From positions 2,319,501 through 2,383,500 of the forward strand of contig JAUIMM010000689.1 in the NCBI GenBank assembly GCA_031769625.1: DNA of 64,000 nucleotides, read 5' to 3'. Shown one piece after another: positions 12,341 through 24,100 of this stretch. Numbering within the stretch: the stretch's first letter is position 1; each line of letters starts with the position of its first letter. The DNA is from Taudactylus pleione. Taxonomy: Eukaryota > Chordata > Amphibia > Anura > Myobatrachidae. The position numbers were made by a program, and so were the translations under genes. The notes beneath the pieces were generated by a model that was given only the letters and a program-made list of their open reading frames with translations, was not told where the DNA came from and did not search any database.

Positions 12341-12920
12341 TAAATTGTTTTTACTTGTGGCTAAATTATGTAAATGCATGGATTCAATTAACTACAGAAA
12401 CACTACTTACTATTGTGCGATATTTATTCAGGTTGAACATTTGTTCTCATTGAGGTCTTTTTCTAATTGAGGTATTTCAAATACAGTATATAAATAGAAA
12501 AAACTTTATAAAAGTATGTCTTTCTTTCTGTCTAAAGGTAAAATCAATAACCAAATTATTACAGGCTAGAATACTGAGGGGGACTAGGAGTAGAAATAAC
12601 TTTGTTCAGCAGAGGTCATGGACCAAACCCATTCAGGCGCAACAGTGCAAAGCAGGTGGTTCACCTTGTGCACAAGATACACACATACCCTCTTTGCAAC
12701 CTACAACCTGGGCACCATAAGTGTGTGAAAATGTCTACTGAAAGACTACTTTCATGTGCAAAACGTCCCATCAATGTCCACCAGACAAACAAAGCTAGAT
12801 TATTTTTTTAGAAAATATTTCTTTACTACTTATTCTGAAGATAATTTATATACTACCAAAAACCCATTTGTCAAGTTTTTATTTTTTTTATATGAACTAC
12901 ATCAATGCCACCAGGTGTTA
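12341..12920. other. intergenic, no recognised feature
   Basis: AT-rich, with no termini, array or domain seen. Two overlapping short open frames at 12.6-12.98 kb resemble nothing known to me. Confidence 0.4.
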
Positions 12921-12924
12921 GTGG

Positions 12925-13440
12925 GCAGGAATGGGGTGGCACTGGGTTCCGTCACCTCTAATGGTAAGCGGAACTAGTTCCGCCTCCGCCACATCTGTTC
13001 ATAGAAGTCTGACAGACAGAGGCCTACTCTGTCTGGTGGCGGCGGCCTCCCCATCCTCTGTGTCCGGCTCAATGTTCCACCTCCACCGACTGTCTGTCCC
13101 TCCTGTCACTAACTTTGTGGGCCTGCGTCCTGGTGGCTCCTTTTGCGGCACAACGTATTTGATGTCATGCAGTCACCGCCGCTGCGTAGTGCACTGAGGA
13201 GCAAGAGCTGGGCAGGCACGAAGGTGACCTACTGCTAGAGGGACACTGGGGGGGGGGGATAAGCTGCTGGTGAGAGAGGAGATGCAGGGTCAGGGAACTG
13301 CTGCTAGAGGGACACGTGTGTGTGTGTGTAAAGGACAGTCTTCACATTGTTCTGGCCTCTCTGTAGCTCCGCCTAGTGTGGGGGGTGAGTAGGTGGCGGG
13401 GAAGATGAGTTCACCACCTCTCCAGGACCACTTTAAGCCC
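12925..13440 (+). repeat. dispersed repeat, unnamed family, copy 1
   Basis: The stretch from about CCACCTCCACCGACTGTCTG to CACCACCTCTCCAGGACCACTTTAAGCCCTG recurs in the same order at 16.54-17.60 kb. Shared blocks include GGCTCCTTTTG.GGCACA, a GAGGAGCAAG block and the closing CCACTTTAAGCCCTG. The two copies are direct repeats about 3.6 kb apart. The superfamily is unknown. Confidence 0.6.
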
Positions 13441-13593
13441 TGAATGCCACACCTTCAAATTTTGTGATGGGGTCCAGCTTATGCCCTTGGAATACATTTG
13501 CTTGTACATCCCTGGTACATCACTATTGAACACATTAAACAAAACAGGACCCAGTGCTAATCGCTGAGGTTTTCCATAGGTTACGCAACTCAA
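13411..13593 (-). pseudogene. non-LTR reverse-transcriptase fragment
   Basis: The minus-strand frame contains L-A-L-G-P-V-L-F-N-V-F-N-S-D-V, recalling the Q-G-S-V-L-G-P-x-L-F-x-I-x-I-N-D-L box just before the catalytic motif of CR1/L2-like reverse transcriptases. Only about 40 residues are recognisable and no YxDD is present, so this is a small old fragment. Confidence 0.55.
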
Positions 13594-13599
13594 CTCAGC

Positions 13600-14079
13600 T
13601 GAACATTTAGATTACCTTTTTAGATTGATGACCTTGCAGACCCCTTTAGAGACCCGTGTGTATTTTTCCCCTGCCTTTTGTAAAAGAAAGGAATCGTTAA
13701 ATCCATCCAGGTTCTCACCAAGTTAAAATTGATAAGTGGTTTTATCTTGGGACCAGTGCACGCAGTCTTCTCAAAAATTCAGAATTACACCGCTTCGCCA
13801 AAGCACGTACCCGCTTAGTCATCTTAACCAGTAGTTTCAGCAGAAACTAACCTTTTAAAGCAGTCTCTTTTTAATATTGATTCTATACAGGGTCAGTGTG
13901 TTGCTACCATGGGTACGGGAATAAACAAATAAGAGTATTACATTATTAGAGCAGATGAGCACAAATATCCATATATCCACAAAAATAAAATGCATTTCCC
14001 CAAAATTCTCCAGAAAACAATTAAACCTACTGCTGTACAGCTCTTGTTTATTGGTCCACCTAGAGAAACAAATATTAGC
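13600..14079. other. no recognised feature
   Basis: Mixed AT-rich DNA between a LINE fragment and the hAT-like element that starts at 14080. No gene or clear repeat seen. Confidence 0.35.
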
Positions 14080-15507
14080 CAGTGGCGTAACTCTGGTATT
14101 TGGAGCCCAGGGCAAATTAAAAAATGAAGCCCCCACCTATGGGCATGGTCACTGAAAAATGGGGCTTCACTCTGGGAACATTCCTTTCCATTCCATACGC
14201 ACCTTAATGCAGTGCCCCTTTTCCCGCCCCCCCCCCCCCGAAAATACAGTGCCTCCTGTAGTGGTCCCCCTTTATGCAGGCCTCCAGTAGTGGTTCCCCC
14301 TTATGCAGGCCCCCAGCAGTGATTTCCCCCCCCCATGCAGTACCCCCTGTTGTGGTCCTCCCTATTCAGTGCCCCCTGTAGTGGTGTGCCCCATGAGTGG
14401 TCCCCCTTATGCAGGCCCCTATGTTGTGCCCCCAGTAGTGGTCCCGCCTATGCAGTGCCCCTTATATAGTGCCCCCAGTAGTGGTCCCCCTATGCAGTGC
14501 CCCTTATATACTGCCCCCAGTAGTGGTGCCACCTGAAGCAGTGCCTCCAATAGTGATCACCCCCTATGCAGTGCCCCCATGAGTGGTCCCCCCTTATGCA
14601 GGCCCCCAGTAGTGGTCCCCCTATGCAGTGCCCCTTATATAGTGCCCCCAGTAGTAGTGCCCCTTGTGCAGTGCCCCCAGTAGTGGTCCCCCCTGAAGCA
14701 GTGCCCCCATGAGTGGTCCCCCCTTATGCAGGCCCCCAGTAGTGGTCCCCCTATGCAGTGCCCCTTATATAGTGCCCCTTGTGCAGTGCCCCCAGTAGTG
14801 GTCCCCCCTGAAGCAGTGCCCCCATGAGTGGTCCCCCTTATGCAGGCCCCCAGTAGTGGTCCCCCTATGCAGTGCCCCTTATATAGTGCCCCTTGTGCAG
14901 TGCCCCCAGTAGTGGTCCCCCCTGAAGCAGTGCCCCCATGAGTGGTCCCCCTTATGCAGGCCCCCAGTAGTGATCCCCCTATGCAGTGCCCCTTGTGCCC
15001 CCAGTAGTGGTCCCCCCTATGCAGTGCCCCTTATATAGTGCCCCATGTAGTGCCCCCCCATGCAGTGCCCCCAGTAGTGGTCCCCCCTATTCAGTGCCCT
15101 CCTGTAGTAGTCGTCCCCATCCCCCCTATGCAGCACCCTCCTGTAGTGCAGACAAAGAGACACGCGTTGAAAAAAAAACATTTACCTGAAACCCAGTGTC
15201 CGCTCCTCAATCCTCCCAGGCCGGCCCACTCTGCATTATGGGAGAGATGTCATGACGTCACTCTTATCCATCATCCACTGCGGGAGCCGGAAGATGGAGC
15301 TCATGAGTGAGCTCCAGCCCGCCTTTAGCAGTGGGCGCAGCAGACAATTAGTCTGTCTGACTCTCATTGGCTGCTAGTTAAAACAAACACACAGCCGCAG
15401 GCTGTTTTTGTTACTGGGTAGTGCTAACTGAACTCCATCCGGTCAGCACTACACTGACCACAGTGTCCTGGACCATGGCCTGAGGCGCCCCCCTAGTTAC
15501 GCAACTG
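14080..15507. mobile_element. non-autonomous hAT-like element with minisatellite, copy B
   Basis: The ends are CAGTGGCGTAACT and the imperfect complement of it (AGTTACGCAACTG). The interior holds a long minisatellite at 14.2-15.13 kb, then a unique part with GCGGGAGCCGGAAGATGGAGC and a GGTCAGCACTACAC motif. The unique part is shared, inverted, with the element at 21481. The CAG...CTG ends suggest hAT, but a clean 8-bp duplication is not visible here. No transposase is encoded. Confidence 0.65.
14200..15130. repeat. minisatellite with higher-order units
   Basis: A basic unit of roughly 25-30 bp (core CCCCCAGTAGTGGTCCCCCT, then ATGCAGTGCCC) is nested in a higher-order unit of about 115-130 bp. 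The block containing CCCCCATGAGTGGTCCCCC recurs at about 14571, 14701, 14818 and 14932. The C-rich strand is the plus strand. Apparent proline/cysteine-rich open frames are products of the repeat. Confidence 0.8.
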
Positions 15508-15593
15508 CATGTTACCATTATTAAAAGACCATTTGTCTTTCACCATTATATGTAAAAGTAGATTTGCTGCAATTAATTATGGCTCTTCTAGAC

Positions 15594-15783
15594 CAGTGGT
15601 TCTCAGGACCCCACACAGTTCACGTTTTGCAGGTCGCCCAGGAGGTGCACAGGTGTATTCATTACTCACTGACACATTTTAAAAGATCCGCAGGTGGAGC
15701 AAATATCTCACTTAGGATCCCAAACCGTGCATGTTTTCCAGGTCTCCTCACAGAATCACGAGGACAGAGTTTGAGAACCTGTG
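15594..15783. mobile_element. hAT MITE, 8-bp duplication
   Basis: The 190-bp element starts CAGTGGTTCTC and ends GAGAACCTGTG, flanked by TTCTAGAC (15586-15593) and TTCTAGAA (15784-15791), an 8-bp target duplication with one difference. The interior CACAGGTGTATTCATTACTCA matches the two copies near 17 kb. An 8-bp duplication plus a CAG-type terminus indicates the hAT superfamily. Confidence 0.85.
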
Positions 15784-15791
15784 TTCTAGAA

Positions 15792-16519
15792 TTTCAAAGT
15801 TCACAATTAACAGCAGTTTGAGCATCTCACTATTTGTAGTATTTAATATGGGAGTCCTCAATCTTCTTATTAATGATATAAATACTTTAATAACCCATCC
15901 TGCTGATTATTGGTGTATAATACAATTTAATATTTTACCGCTATTTTTGTTACGTTCAATATTTTTGAATCCTGTGACGTCTCTGAAGAGCCATATTTCT
16001 ACTCCTAAATGATGTAGGTAGGTGACTTGGTGCTCGCTGCAGGTCGGCAGCAAGTGACCTTAGAGATCAGGAGATCCACACCTCCTAAAAAGGTAAAATA
16101 TTTTATTGTTTATTAAGGTCTGCACCTTGACGGGTTAATAATATGCTTGATGTTTACTGAGGGGTTTGTGCATAAATAGTATATAGGCCGTTTGATGATA
16201 TTATGTAGAAACAAACCAAATGGAGCATATATAATGTGTAAAGTAAATCCTTTATTAAAGAGTCACACTGCTCTAAGGATTTGTTTTCTAAAATAAGCAT
16301 GAGCATTTGGTATGTTGGGGAATGGAGTGCCTGCAAGATCAGGCTACTGATTATAGTTATGATGGGGGAAAAGGAAAAAAGGGGAAGTGGAAGGGGGGAG
16401 GGGAGTAAATAAGGTAGTTTTGAAATCTAAGTGCAAACAATTGTAGAGTAAATCAAACGGAGGTGGGCGTCTCTCACCTACCAAGTGCAGCGGCCACAGC
16501 GGTACTTAACAGCCGTGAG
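15792..16519. other. no recognised gene or element
   Basis: AT-rich, with a GA-rich tract near 16360-16410. No domain or termini found. Confidence 0.35.
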
Positions 16520-16948
16520 TTGTAGTCCCAAATGAGTTAGAGCCTCGGTTTCTGGCTCCATGTTCCTCCTCCACCTACGGTTTGCCCCTCCGTCACTCAC
16601 TTTGTAGCCCTGCGTCCTGGAGGCTCCTTTTGTGGCACAGCTTATGTGACGTCATGCCTTCACTGCTGCTGCATAGTGCACAGAGGAGCAAGGGACAGGG
16701 CAGGCATGAAGGTGAGCTGCTGCTATAGGGACATGGGGGGAGGAGACACAGGGACATAGGGAGGGGAGAGAGATAAGCTGCTTGAGTGAAAGGAGACACA
16801 GGGGCAGGGAGCTTTGGGCGGGGGTTGGAGTAAAGACACGGGAATGGGGTTCTGAAGAGACAAGAAACACAGGAAGATGGTGTTGAAGAGACAGTGGGAT
16901 AGAAAACTTTTTTTTTCTTTATAAGCGACCTGACATTGTAGACTAGCT

Positions 16949-17135
16949 CACAGGTTCTCAAACTCGTGCAGTGCATGTTTTCCATGTCTCCACACTGAAT
17001 CAAGTGAGATAATTAGCTCCACCTATGGACCTTTTAAAATGTTTCATTAAGTAATAATTGTACCTGTGCACCTGCTGGGTGATCTGCAAAACATGAACTG
17101 TGTGGGGTCCTGAGGACCGAGTTTGAGAACCACTG
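16949..17135 (-). mobile_element. hAT MITE (inverted copy of a pair)
   Basis: Reads CACAGGTTCTCAAACT to GAGTTTGAGAACCACTG and matches the 15594 and 17144 elements in reverse orientation. The left flank is GACTAGCT and the right flank TTCTAGCT, so six of eight bases of the duplication survive. Confidence 0.85.
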
Positions 17136-17143
17136 TTCTAGCT

Positions 17144-17347
17144 CAGTGGTTCTCAAACTCGGTCCTCAGGATCCCACACAGGTCACGTTTTCCAGGTCAC
17201 CCAGCAGCTGCACAGGTGTACTCATTACTCATTGACACATTTTAAAAGATCCACAAGTGGAGCTAATTATCTCACTTGCGATTTTATGAGGAGACCTGGA
17301 AAACATGCACTGTTTGGGGTCCTGAGGACTGAGTTTGAGAACCTGTG
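17144..17347 (+). mobile_element. hAT MITE (second of head-to-head pair)
   Basis: Reads CAGTGGTTCTCAAACTCGG to GAGTTTGAGAACCTGTG, flanked by TTCTAGCT (17136-17143) and CTCTAGCT (17348-17355). It shares the middle 8-mer with the neighbour, which means one copy inserted into the target duplication of the other. Confidence 0.87.
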
Positions 17348-17600
17348 CTCTAGCTGATGGCAGGAAGCATCTAAAATGTATTTCACACTGTCATAGCCCC
17401 CAAAGTTTTAGCCCCCAGGCCCCCGACCCTTCACTTTAAAGTTTCCTATACACAACGGTGTGTGCGTGTAAATATCAGTCATCACATAGTTCTGGCCTCT
17501 CAGAATAGCTCCGCTTAATATATGTGTGGGGGGGAGTAGGCAACGGGAGAGGTGAGTTCCACCACCTCTTTAGGACCACTTTAAGCCCTGGGAAGGCATA

Positions 17601-18776
17601 ATGGCCGGAAAGACCAATGGAGGGAAAGTATGGCAACGTGGCCAAAAAGAACAATGGAGACGGGAAAGCATGGAAGGCCAGATAAGGTTAAGACTGTAAT
17701 AATAATGTAGAATATTATTAGATAGAAATGTAAACCATATAGAAATGATTAGATTTGTTATAAACCAGATTTAGGGTTCAACAGTAATATTGCAGGAAGA
17801 CTCGAGGTTATTGCAATATTATGAAATGTTGCAGAGTTAGCTATAGACTGTGTTAACAGTTTCAGAGTGTAAATAGGAATTATGGCAGAGTTAGAAATAA
17901 GTAATATTAAAGCAAAATGATAAATAGTAATGTCTAGGCAGAGTTAGGCTTAATATAGTGCAATGTAAATTGTGAAGCTGCAGAGTCCTGGTTAGGGTAC
18001 ATGTTTCTGTGTGTAGTGGTGACAGAGAGACAGTCAGTGCAAGGTCCAGACTTCTAAATCCCGACACCCACACTCCGGGCTCTGATTGTGACAAATGGAC
18101 GCTACCAGTTATTTATAAATGGCCTTTGTGCACAAATCTATATGTAATTGACAGAGGACTAGATACTGAAAGAATGTTATGAATGCTCCCTATTAACAGG
18201 TAATCTTTCAACTTCTGTGAAAGATCATATTTTGGAGAGTGCACTATCCACCATGGAACCAACATATGCTGGAAATATTTGCATGACTCTTCAATAGATG
18301 CATATGAGAAAAAAATGGTCTACAGGCTTACAAGTACCCAGACTCTGCTACCTATCTACATGCTTGGGAGTATTTCAGTCCACCAAACAATCAGCATACG
18401 ATACAGATCTGATGAAACTTGAATTCACAGGCTGGTGTTCATTTTTTCTCCGTTTTTAAATTTAAATTTGCATCACTTATTATGGAAACAATAGCTGCAA
18501 AAGCTGTATAAACTGCAGAAAATATCAGGAATTGCAGATCTATTCAGGTCTATTCACAGCGACAATGTTCCCACATAAACATTCAGCATATGAAAAACAT
18601 AAAATTACAGCAGACATGGTATACTTCACCAATATCCAAAACCAGAATTTTTGTAATATCATTAAGGTATTGGATCCAACTACTTCATTTAAAGATTCAA
18701 ATATGGTATCAGGCTATATGGATAGAATATGAGTCTTTGTTGACAGAGAGCCTGATTCAGATTTGGTATTAGATTA
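17601..18776. other. no recognised gene or element
   Basis: AT-rich stretch with weak internal repetition (TGCAGAGTTAG-like words near 17830, 17885 and 17940). No domain or terminal repeats seen. Confidence 0.35.
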
Positions 18777-19104
18777 ATGCTGGATACACACGGGACGATT
18801 TGTTCAGCGAACTGTATTTCTGAACGATCTCCCTTGAAATTCCTGGTATGCTGGATGAATGATATTGTTCATCCACACACCAAAGATATCACCAACGATG
18901 AACGACCAATGATCGCACACCCCTATAGAAAATGAACAATATCGTCCAGATTGGCCTGCAAGCATGCCCAATGGACGATATCGTTATCGTCCAGCGGGAG
19001 CACGCATCGTTGGCCATTCATTGCATGCACACGGAATGATATATCGTTGAACGATTTAGTTATCGTTCGTATCGTTACGATATATCATTCCGTGTGTACG
19101 CACC
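18777..19104. mobile_element. Harbinger-type MITE with TTA duplication
   Basis: The ends ATGCTGGATACACACGG and CCGTGTGTACGCACC are inverted repeats. TTA flanks both sides (18774-18776 and 19105-19107). The interior is rich in inverted AACGAT / ATCGTT words, as in the element at 5341, and it belongs to the same broad group as the element at 45611-52039. No coding capacity. Confidence 0.82.
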
Positions 19105-19459
19105 TTAAAATATAGCAATTCACTCTGCATCTTGGTAAAACCATGCTGCACATCAGGTGGGGCAGATATAAAAAGTGTAGAGATTTAGATTTGGGAGGAG
19201 TGTGTCCAAACTGACATGTAAATTGCAGTGTAAAAATAAAGCTGTGCAGCATTTGTGGGCTACATGCAAAAGCAGCCAGTATTTACCCCACATGCAAAAC
19301 AGTATGTATTTGCACCGCATGCAGTGCAACATGGTTTGTCCAGGTACACAGCTTTATCTTACTCTATTCCCAATGCTGAATCAGGCCCAGAGTCTACAGA
19401 TATATATTGCTATCCATATGAAATGAATGTCTTTTTTTGACCAAAGATTCTGTATAAGG
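19105..19459. other. no recognised feature
   Basis: Short stretch between two MITEs without recognisable genes. Confidence 0.35.
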
Positions 19460-19656
19460 CAGAGGTTCCCAAACTGTGCGCCGTGGCACCTTGGGGTGCT
19501 TCGGAACACTTGCAGGGGTGCCTCAGGTTGGTGGTCCAGCACCAAATCATTATTTTTTTATTGAAGCAAATAACACCGTACATCAAAATAATAAGAAATA
19601 AATAAAAAAAGATCCAGTACAAATTCGAGAAAACAGTATAGTATACATGGTGTCTT

Positions 19657-19671
19657 AACATATACAAATAT
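19657..19671. repeat. 15-bp target duplication, left copy
   Basis: AACATATACAAATAT here is repeated exactly at 26209-26223, bracketing the plus-strand L1-like element. Confidence 0.92.
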
Positions 19672-19899
19672 GACTTCTGGTTCCGGCTGCGACATGAACA
19701 GCAGTGTGTGAGCTCAGCTCCCTTGCCGCCTGCCCGATCTGCACCTTTGTTAAGGCTTCCCAGCCTCCACACTCGGCTGTCAAGCAGCCCACCCCTAGCG
19801 CTGCACCCCCGCTATATGGAGCGCTACTTCGCGACTCTTATGCCGCCCAAACAAGCTCGACAGAAACAGTAGAGGGAGAGAAGGTGCACTGAGTCCAAG

Positions 19900-20750
19900 A
19901 TGGCACCGGACGCTGTGGACTCAAACGGCGCTGACTCGCCGCTCCTGGACTCTGATAATGCATCTTGTGCTGCTGATCCCCTCACCATGTACTCGGATGA
20001 CCAGGTACTATTCACTCCAGATGCCCCCACACCTACAGGGACTTGGTGAACACTATTAGATAGGCTATGGGCCCTCTATTAAAGGCACAGGCAGCCGACA
20101 TTAATAAACAAATAGCACTACTATCCCAGAGAGTTTTGAATAGTGAATGGGTGAATTATTTCAGGATGTCTCACACATGAAAAAGGCTGTCACTGAAAAT
20201 GCTAAGTCTCGTCACCAAATATGGAATAAGTTAGTTAGAGAACCTTGAGAATAGGTAGCGGAGAAACAATTTGAGACTGATAGGTCTTCCTGAAACAGTT
20301 ATTACTTTTCTCTGTGACACACTTCCTGAGTTGCTGCAAATTCAAGATACATGCTCAGATTTGGTGATAGAACGTGCACACAGACTGGGTGCTTATAAAA
20401 CGTATGACAACGCACGTCCACGGGTGGTGCTGTTTAAGTGTCTAAATTTCCTACACAAGGAGGCTATATGGCTTGCATCTCGAAAGCATCGCAACATTGT
20501 TTGGGAGAATAATAAGATATTATTAATCCAAGACTACTCCACAGAACTAACAAAGGCGAGGAAAGAATTTTCACCGCTATGTTCACGTTTAATTGAAATG
20601 AATAAGAAATTTGCTCTTCTCTACCCTGCGAGGCTGCGCCTATATAACGGAACAGCTTTCGCGGACTTATCATCTGTGGCAGATGCAGAAGCATATCTCC
20701 AGGAGGTGGAGGAAAGTAGAGTGAATTCTCCAGAAACAACAGATACATGA
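19900..20750 (+). pseudogene. LINE ORF1 (RNA-binding protein) remnant
   Basis: L1-type ORF1 proteins coat the element RNA and act as nucleic-acid chaperones. An ATG at 19900 starts an acidic N-terminus that hits a stop near 20049. From 20271 a 159-residue frame contains E-R-A-H-R, then R-P-R-V-V-L-F-K-C-L, and F-A-L-L-Y-P-A-R-L-R, landmarks of the RRM and C-terminal domain of L1 ORF1p. The coiled coil is hardly recognisable. The frame between 20050 and 20270 is disrupted, so the protein is not made intact. Confidence 0.75.
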
Positions 20751-21193
20751 CACTCCTTGATACTGGTCTTTTCATTTTCTCTCGTCCTGTCTATAGAGTG
20801 GAATTTTCTGTGCCTTCTTATATCTGAGCTAATTGAAGATGTGCCATGTTTTCCTTCTTTAGAGTTATCGTTTATAATTCTCCTATATGAGGTTTATGCT
20901 CAGCTGAATTAGGTATTAATGATATAATACTCGGGGCAGGTTGGCCTGGAGCTTAAGGCTTGAATCACGATTCAATTTTGTTTATGTGTTTATGCCCGGA
21001 AACTTATTATAAATATTTTGCAGCTCTCCATAATGGATTGCTAATTCTATTGTATGCTATTCACATTGTTCAATTTATAGCCATGTTACTTGTGGCTATC
21101 TCCTACCCTGTTTTTTTATGTTTGTATGTGTTTTTTTTTCTTTTCCTTTTTCTTTATTTTATCTATTTTTACTGATTTATTTTTAAATCCACA
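20751..21193 (+). other. LINE inter-ORF stretch
   Basis: Lies where the N-terminal half of the endonuclease would be expected, but I see no W-N-V-R-G-like start. It is T-rich near its end. Either that part was deleted or it has decayed beyond recognition. Confidence 0.5.
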
Positions 21194-24100
21194 GTGGTAG
21201 ATTCTGAGGGTTGCTATGTGATTTGTCATGTTGAAATTGATAGACAATCATACGTCCTTTGCAATATTTATGCCCCGAATGCTTACTCTAAATCTTTTTT
21301 TCAGAAATTGTTGTCACTTTTACTTCCTTATAATGATATTCCTCTCCTAGTCTGTGGTAACTTTAATTTAATATCATCAGGTCAGTTGGATAGACAATTT
21401 CCACGTAGAAGTGGTGGGAATACCCCGAGATTAGGGGTTCCACTTTTTTCCAACAAACTACAATTACTAGACATGTGGAGCAGTGGCGGGCTGGGCCAGG
21501 GTGCCATGTGCCCCCCGAGCCGCAGCGTCATGCGGGCCGCGGTGCAGACTGTGCCACTGTGACACAGACTGCACCGCGTGTGTAGCGCTGACCGGACGGA
21601 GTTCGGTCAGCGCTACACAGCACAAATACACAGCCGCCAGCGCCGGCAGCTGTGTGTTTGCTTTAGCAGCTGATGAGAGTCAGACAGACTCTCATCGGCT
21701 GCTGCTCCCACTGCCAGAGCCGGACATCTTCCGGCTCCCGCAGTGGGTAAAATGGGAGTGACGCGACTCCTGGGACCACTACATGGGGGGGGACTACTGG
21801 GAGCACTACAAGGGCAGGACTACTACTACTGGGGGCACTACAAGGGGGGGACTACTACTAGGGGCACTACAAGGGGAGGGGACTACTACTAGGGGTATTG
21901 CATAGGGGGGAGGGGACTACTACTAGGGGCACTACATAAGGGGGAGGGGACTACCACTGGGGGCACTGCATCGAGGGAAGACTGCTGGGGGCTCTATATA
22001 AAGGGCAATAGTGGGGGTACTGCATAGGGGGAAGACTACAACTGGGGCCACTATATAAGGGGCACTGCATAAGGGTTACCACTACTGGGGGCACAAGGGG
22101 CACTGCATAGGGGGGATCACTACTGGGGGCACTACTCGAGGCCTGCATAAGGGTGTCCTCCTGTGGCACAGGGTGGCACTGCATATGGGCACTACGACAG
22201 GGGGCTGCCCCTAATCTTTATTTTAACCTTACATTAATCCCATATGGACCTGCCTCCTTCCTAGAACACTTGAGGGGGGAGGGGGTATGGGGGGGGGGGA
22301 GGCGCCGTAGCATGCTCCTTCTTTTGGGCACCCTGGCAACACGCTACTCCTCTGCCAGGGCCGCATGCATGCATTTGCCCCCCAGGCTAAAAGTTGGCAG
22401 CCCCTGATGTGGAGGGTGTTTCACCCGATTGATAAAGAGTTCTCATGCCTTTCAGCCGCACATGGCACAATGTAAAAAATTGACTATTTACTGTTTTCTC
22501 ACTCTGCTGCCAAAAATATCCCAAGTGGAGATGGAACCTATCACTTTGTCTGACCACGCAGTGGTTTGGCTAGAACTAAATATGGAGACGGAGAGAGGGA
22601 GGTACAGATCTTGGCGCTTCCCCTCCTCCCTCTCTCATTCATTGAAATTCAGACAAACAGTGGAGACTGCCTGGGATATATATATAAAGTATATAATGAG
22701 TCAATAATCACAGATAACCCTAATCTTTTTTGGTAGGCCTCCAAATCAGTGATAAGGGGGGAGATTATATCTCACACCTCATCCATTTATAAGAACCTGC
22801 ACTCAGATTATCTCCAGGCCCAACAAAAGCTGACCGAAACATTCCAAATTTATAGCGCTAACTCTAATTTACAATCTAAAATAATTATATTACAGCCAAA
22901 AATGTGTTTGATGGTATTTTAGTTAAAATGGAATCTAGATACTCTTTCAAATCAGATTTTAGATTCTATAAACAAGGCAACAAAGCAGGTAGATTACTTT
23001 CTAATTTATTAAAGGGTCAATGCCCACCATTGATAGTGCATCCGCTTAAGATGCAAAATGGCCAACTTACTGATTCCAATGCCCAAATAGCGTCAACCCT
23101 TAACGATTTTTATGGGAACCTCTATGAAGCGCCTCCTGTTGGTAATTCCACATCCTTCTGGGATGATTTGCCTATCCCCCAAGTCTCAACCTCCCAGAAT
23201 ACCCTCCTAATAACTCCTATCACAGAGTTTGAAGTGTCTCTCGTATAATATCTGGACTTAAACTAAGGAAAGCGCCCGGGCCTGACGGACTAATGTCAGA
23301 TTACTACAAAATACTGTCAACACGTATTGTCCCTTCTCTGACATTGTTATATAATCTGGTGAGATGCCTCTACACTTTAATTCTGCAACATTGAATGTTA
23401 TTCCAAAACCTGGTAGGGACTTGTCTGATCCTGGCTCTTATCGACCCATCTCGTTACTCAAAGTAGATTACAAAATACTGACAAAGATTTTGGCCGATAG
23501 AGTAAAACAAATTTTACCCTCCATTATTCATCAGAATCAGACGGGTTTCATCATGGGCCATTCTGCGGTTGTGAATATCAGAAGGGTGTTGTTAGTCTTG
23601 TGTGATTCCCAGTGTGCCATGTCCTCTATACCAAAAGCTATATTATCGTTAGATGATGAAAAAGCATTCGACATGGTACGCTGGGAACATTTATATAGCA
23701 CTCTAATTAGATTTGGATTCTCATTGAAATTTGTTTCTTATTTAAAAATGCTATATTCTAATCCTACCACTCAAATTTTATGTAATGGCCCTCTTTCGGA
23801 TTCTTTTCCGATTGGGAGGGGTACTAGGCAAGGTTGCCCATTGTTCCCTTTATTGTTTGCAATAGCTCTGGAACCCTTGGCCATAGCTATAAGACCATCT
23901 CCTCAATTCCACGGCATAGTCATAGGAGATGTTGATTTGCGTCTGGCATTATTTGCCGACGACATGTTGTTATTCCTGTCTTATCCAGAGCACACTATTC
24001 CTATAGTCTTTGATATTATTTCTCAGTTCAGTGATTTTTCTGGTTACAAAATAAATGTTAATTAATCAGAATTACTGACTCTAACTGGAAATAAAAACTT

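Larger units (their letters stand above)
16535..17600 (+). repeat. dispersed repeat, unnamed family, copy 2
   Basis: Repeats the blocks of the 12.9-13.4 kb copy in the same order, ending CCACTTTAAGCCCTG at about 17577-17591. It is longer because two hAT MITEs have inserted at 16949-17347. Confidence 0.6.

Noticed and set aside
14303..15310. Proline/cysteine-rich open frames
   Set aside because: Produced by the minisatellite unit, whose length keeps frames open; no start context or conservation signal.
14072..15515. 8-bp target duplication for the 14080 element
   Set aside because: ATATTAGC on the left and CATGTTAC on the right do not match convincingly, so hAT membership rests on the ends and on copy C.
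21120..21196. Splice-acceptor-like pyrimidine tract ending CAG before the LINE endonuclease fragment
   Set aside because: T-rich LINE inter-ORF DNA readily gives such a pattern; no donor or host exon was found, and a retrotransposed spliced RNA would have lost the acceptor.
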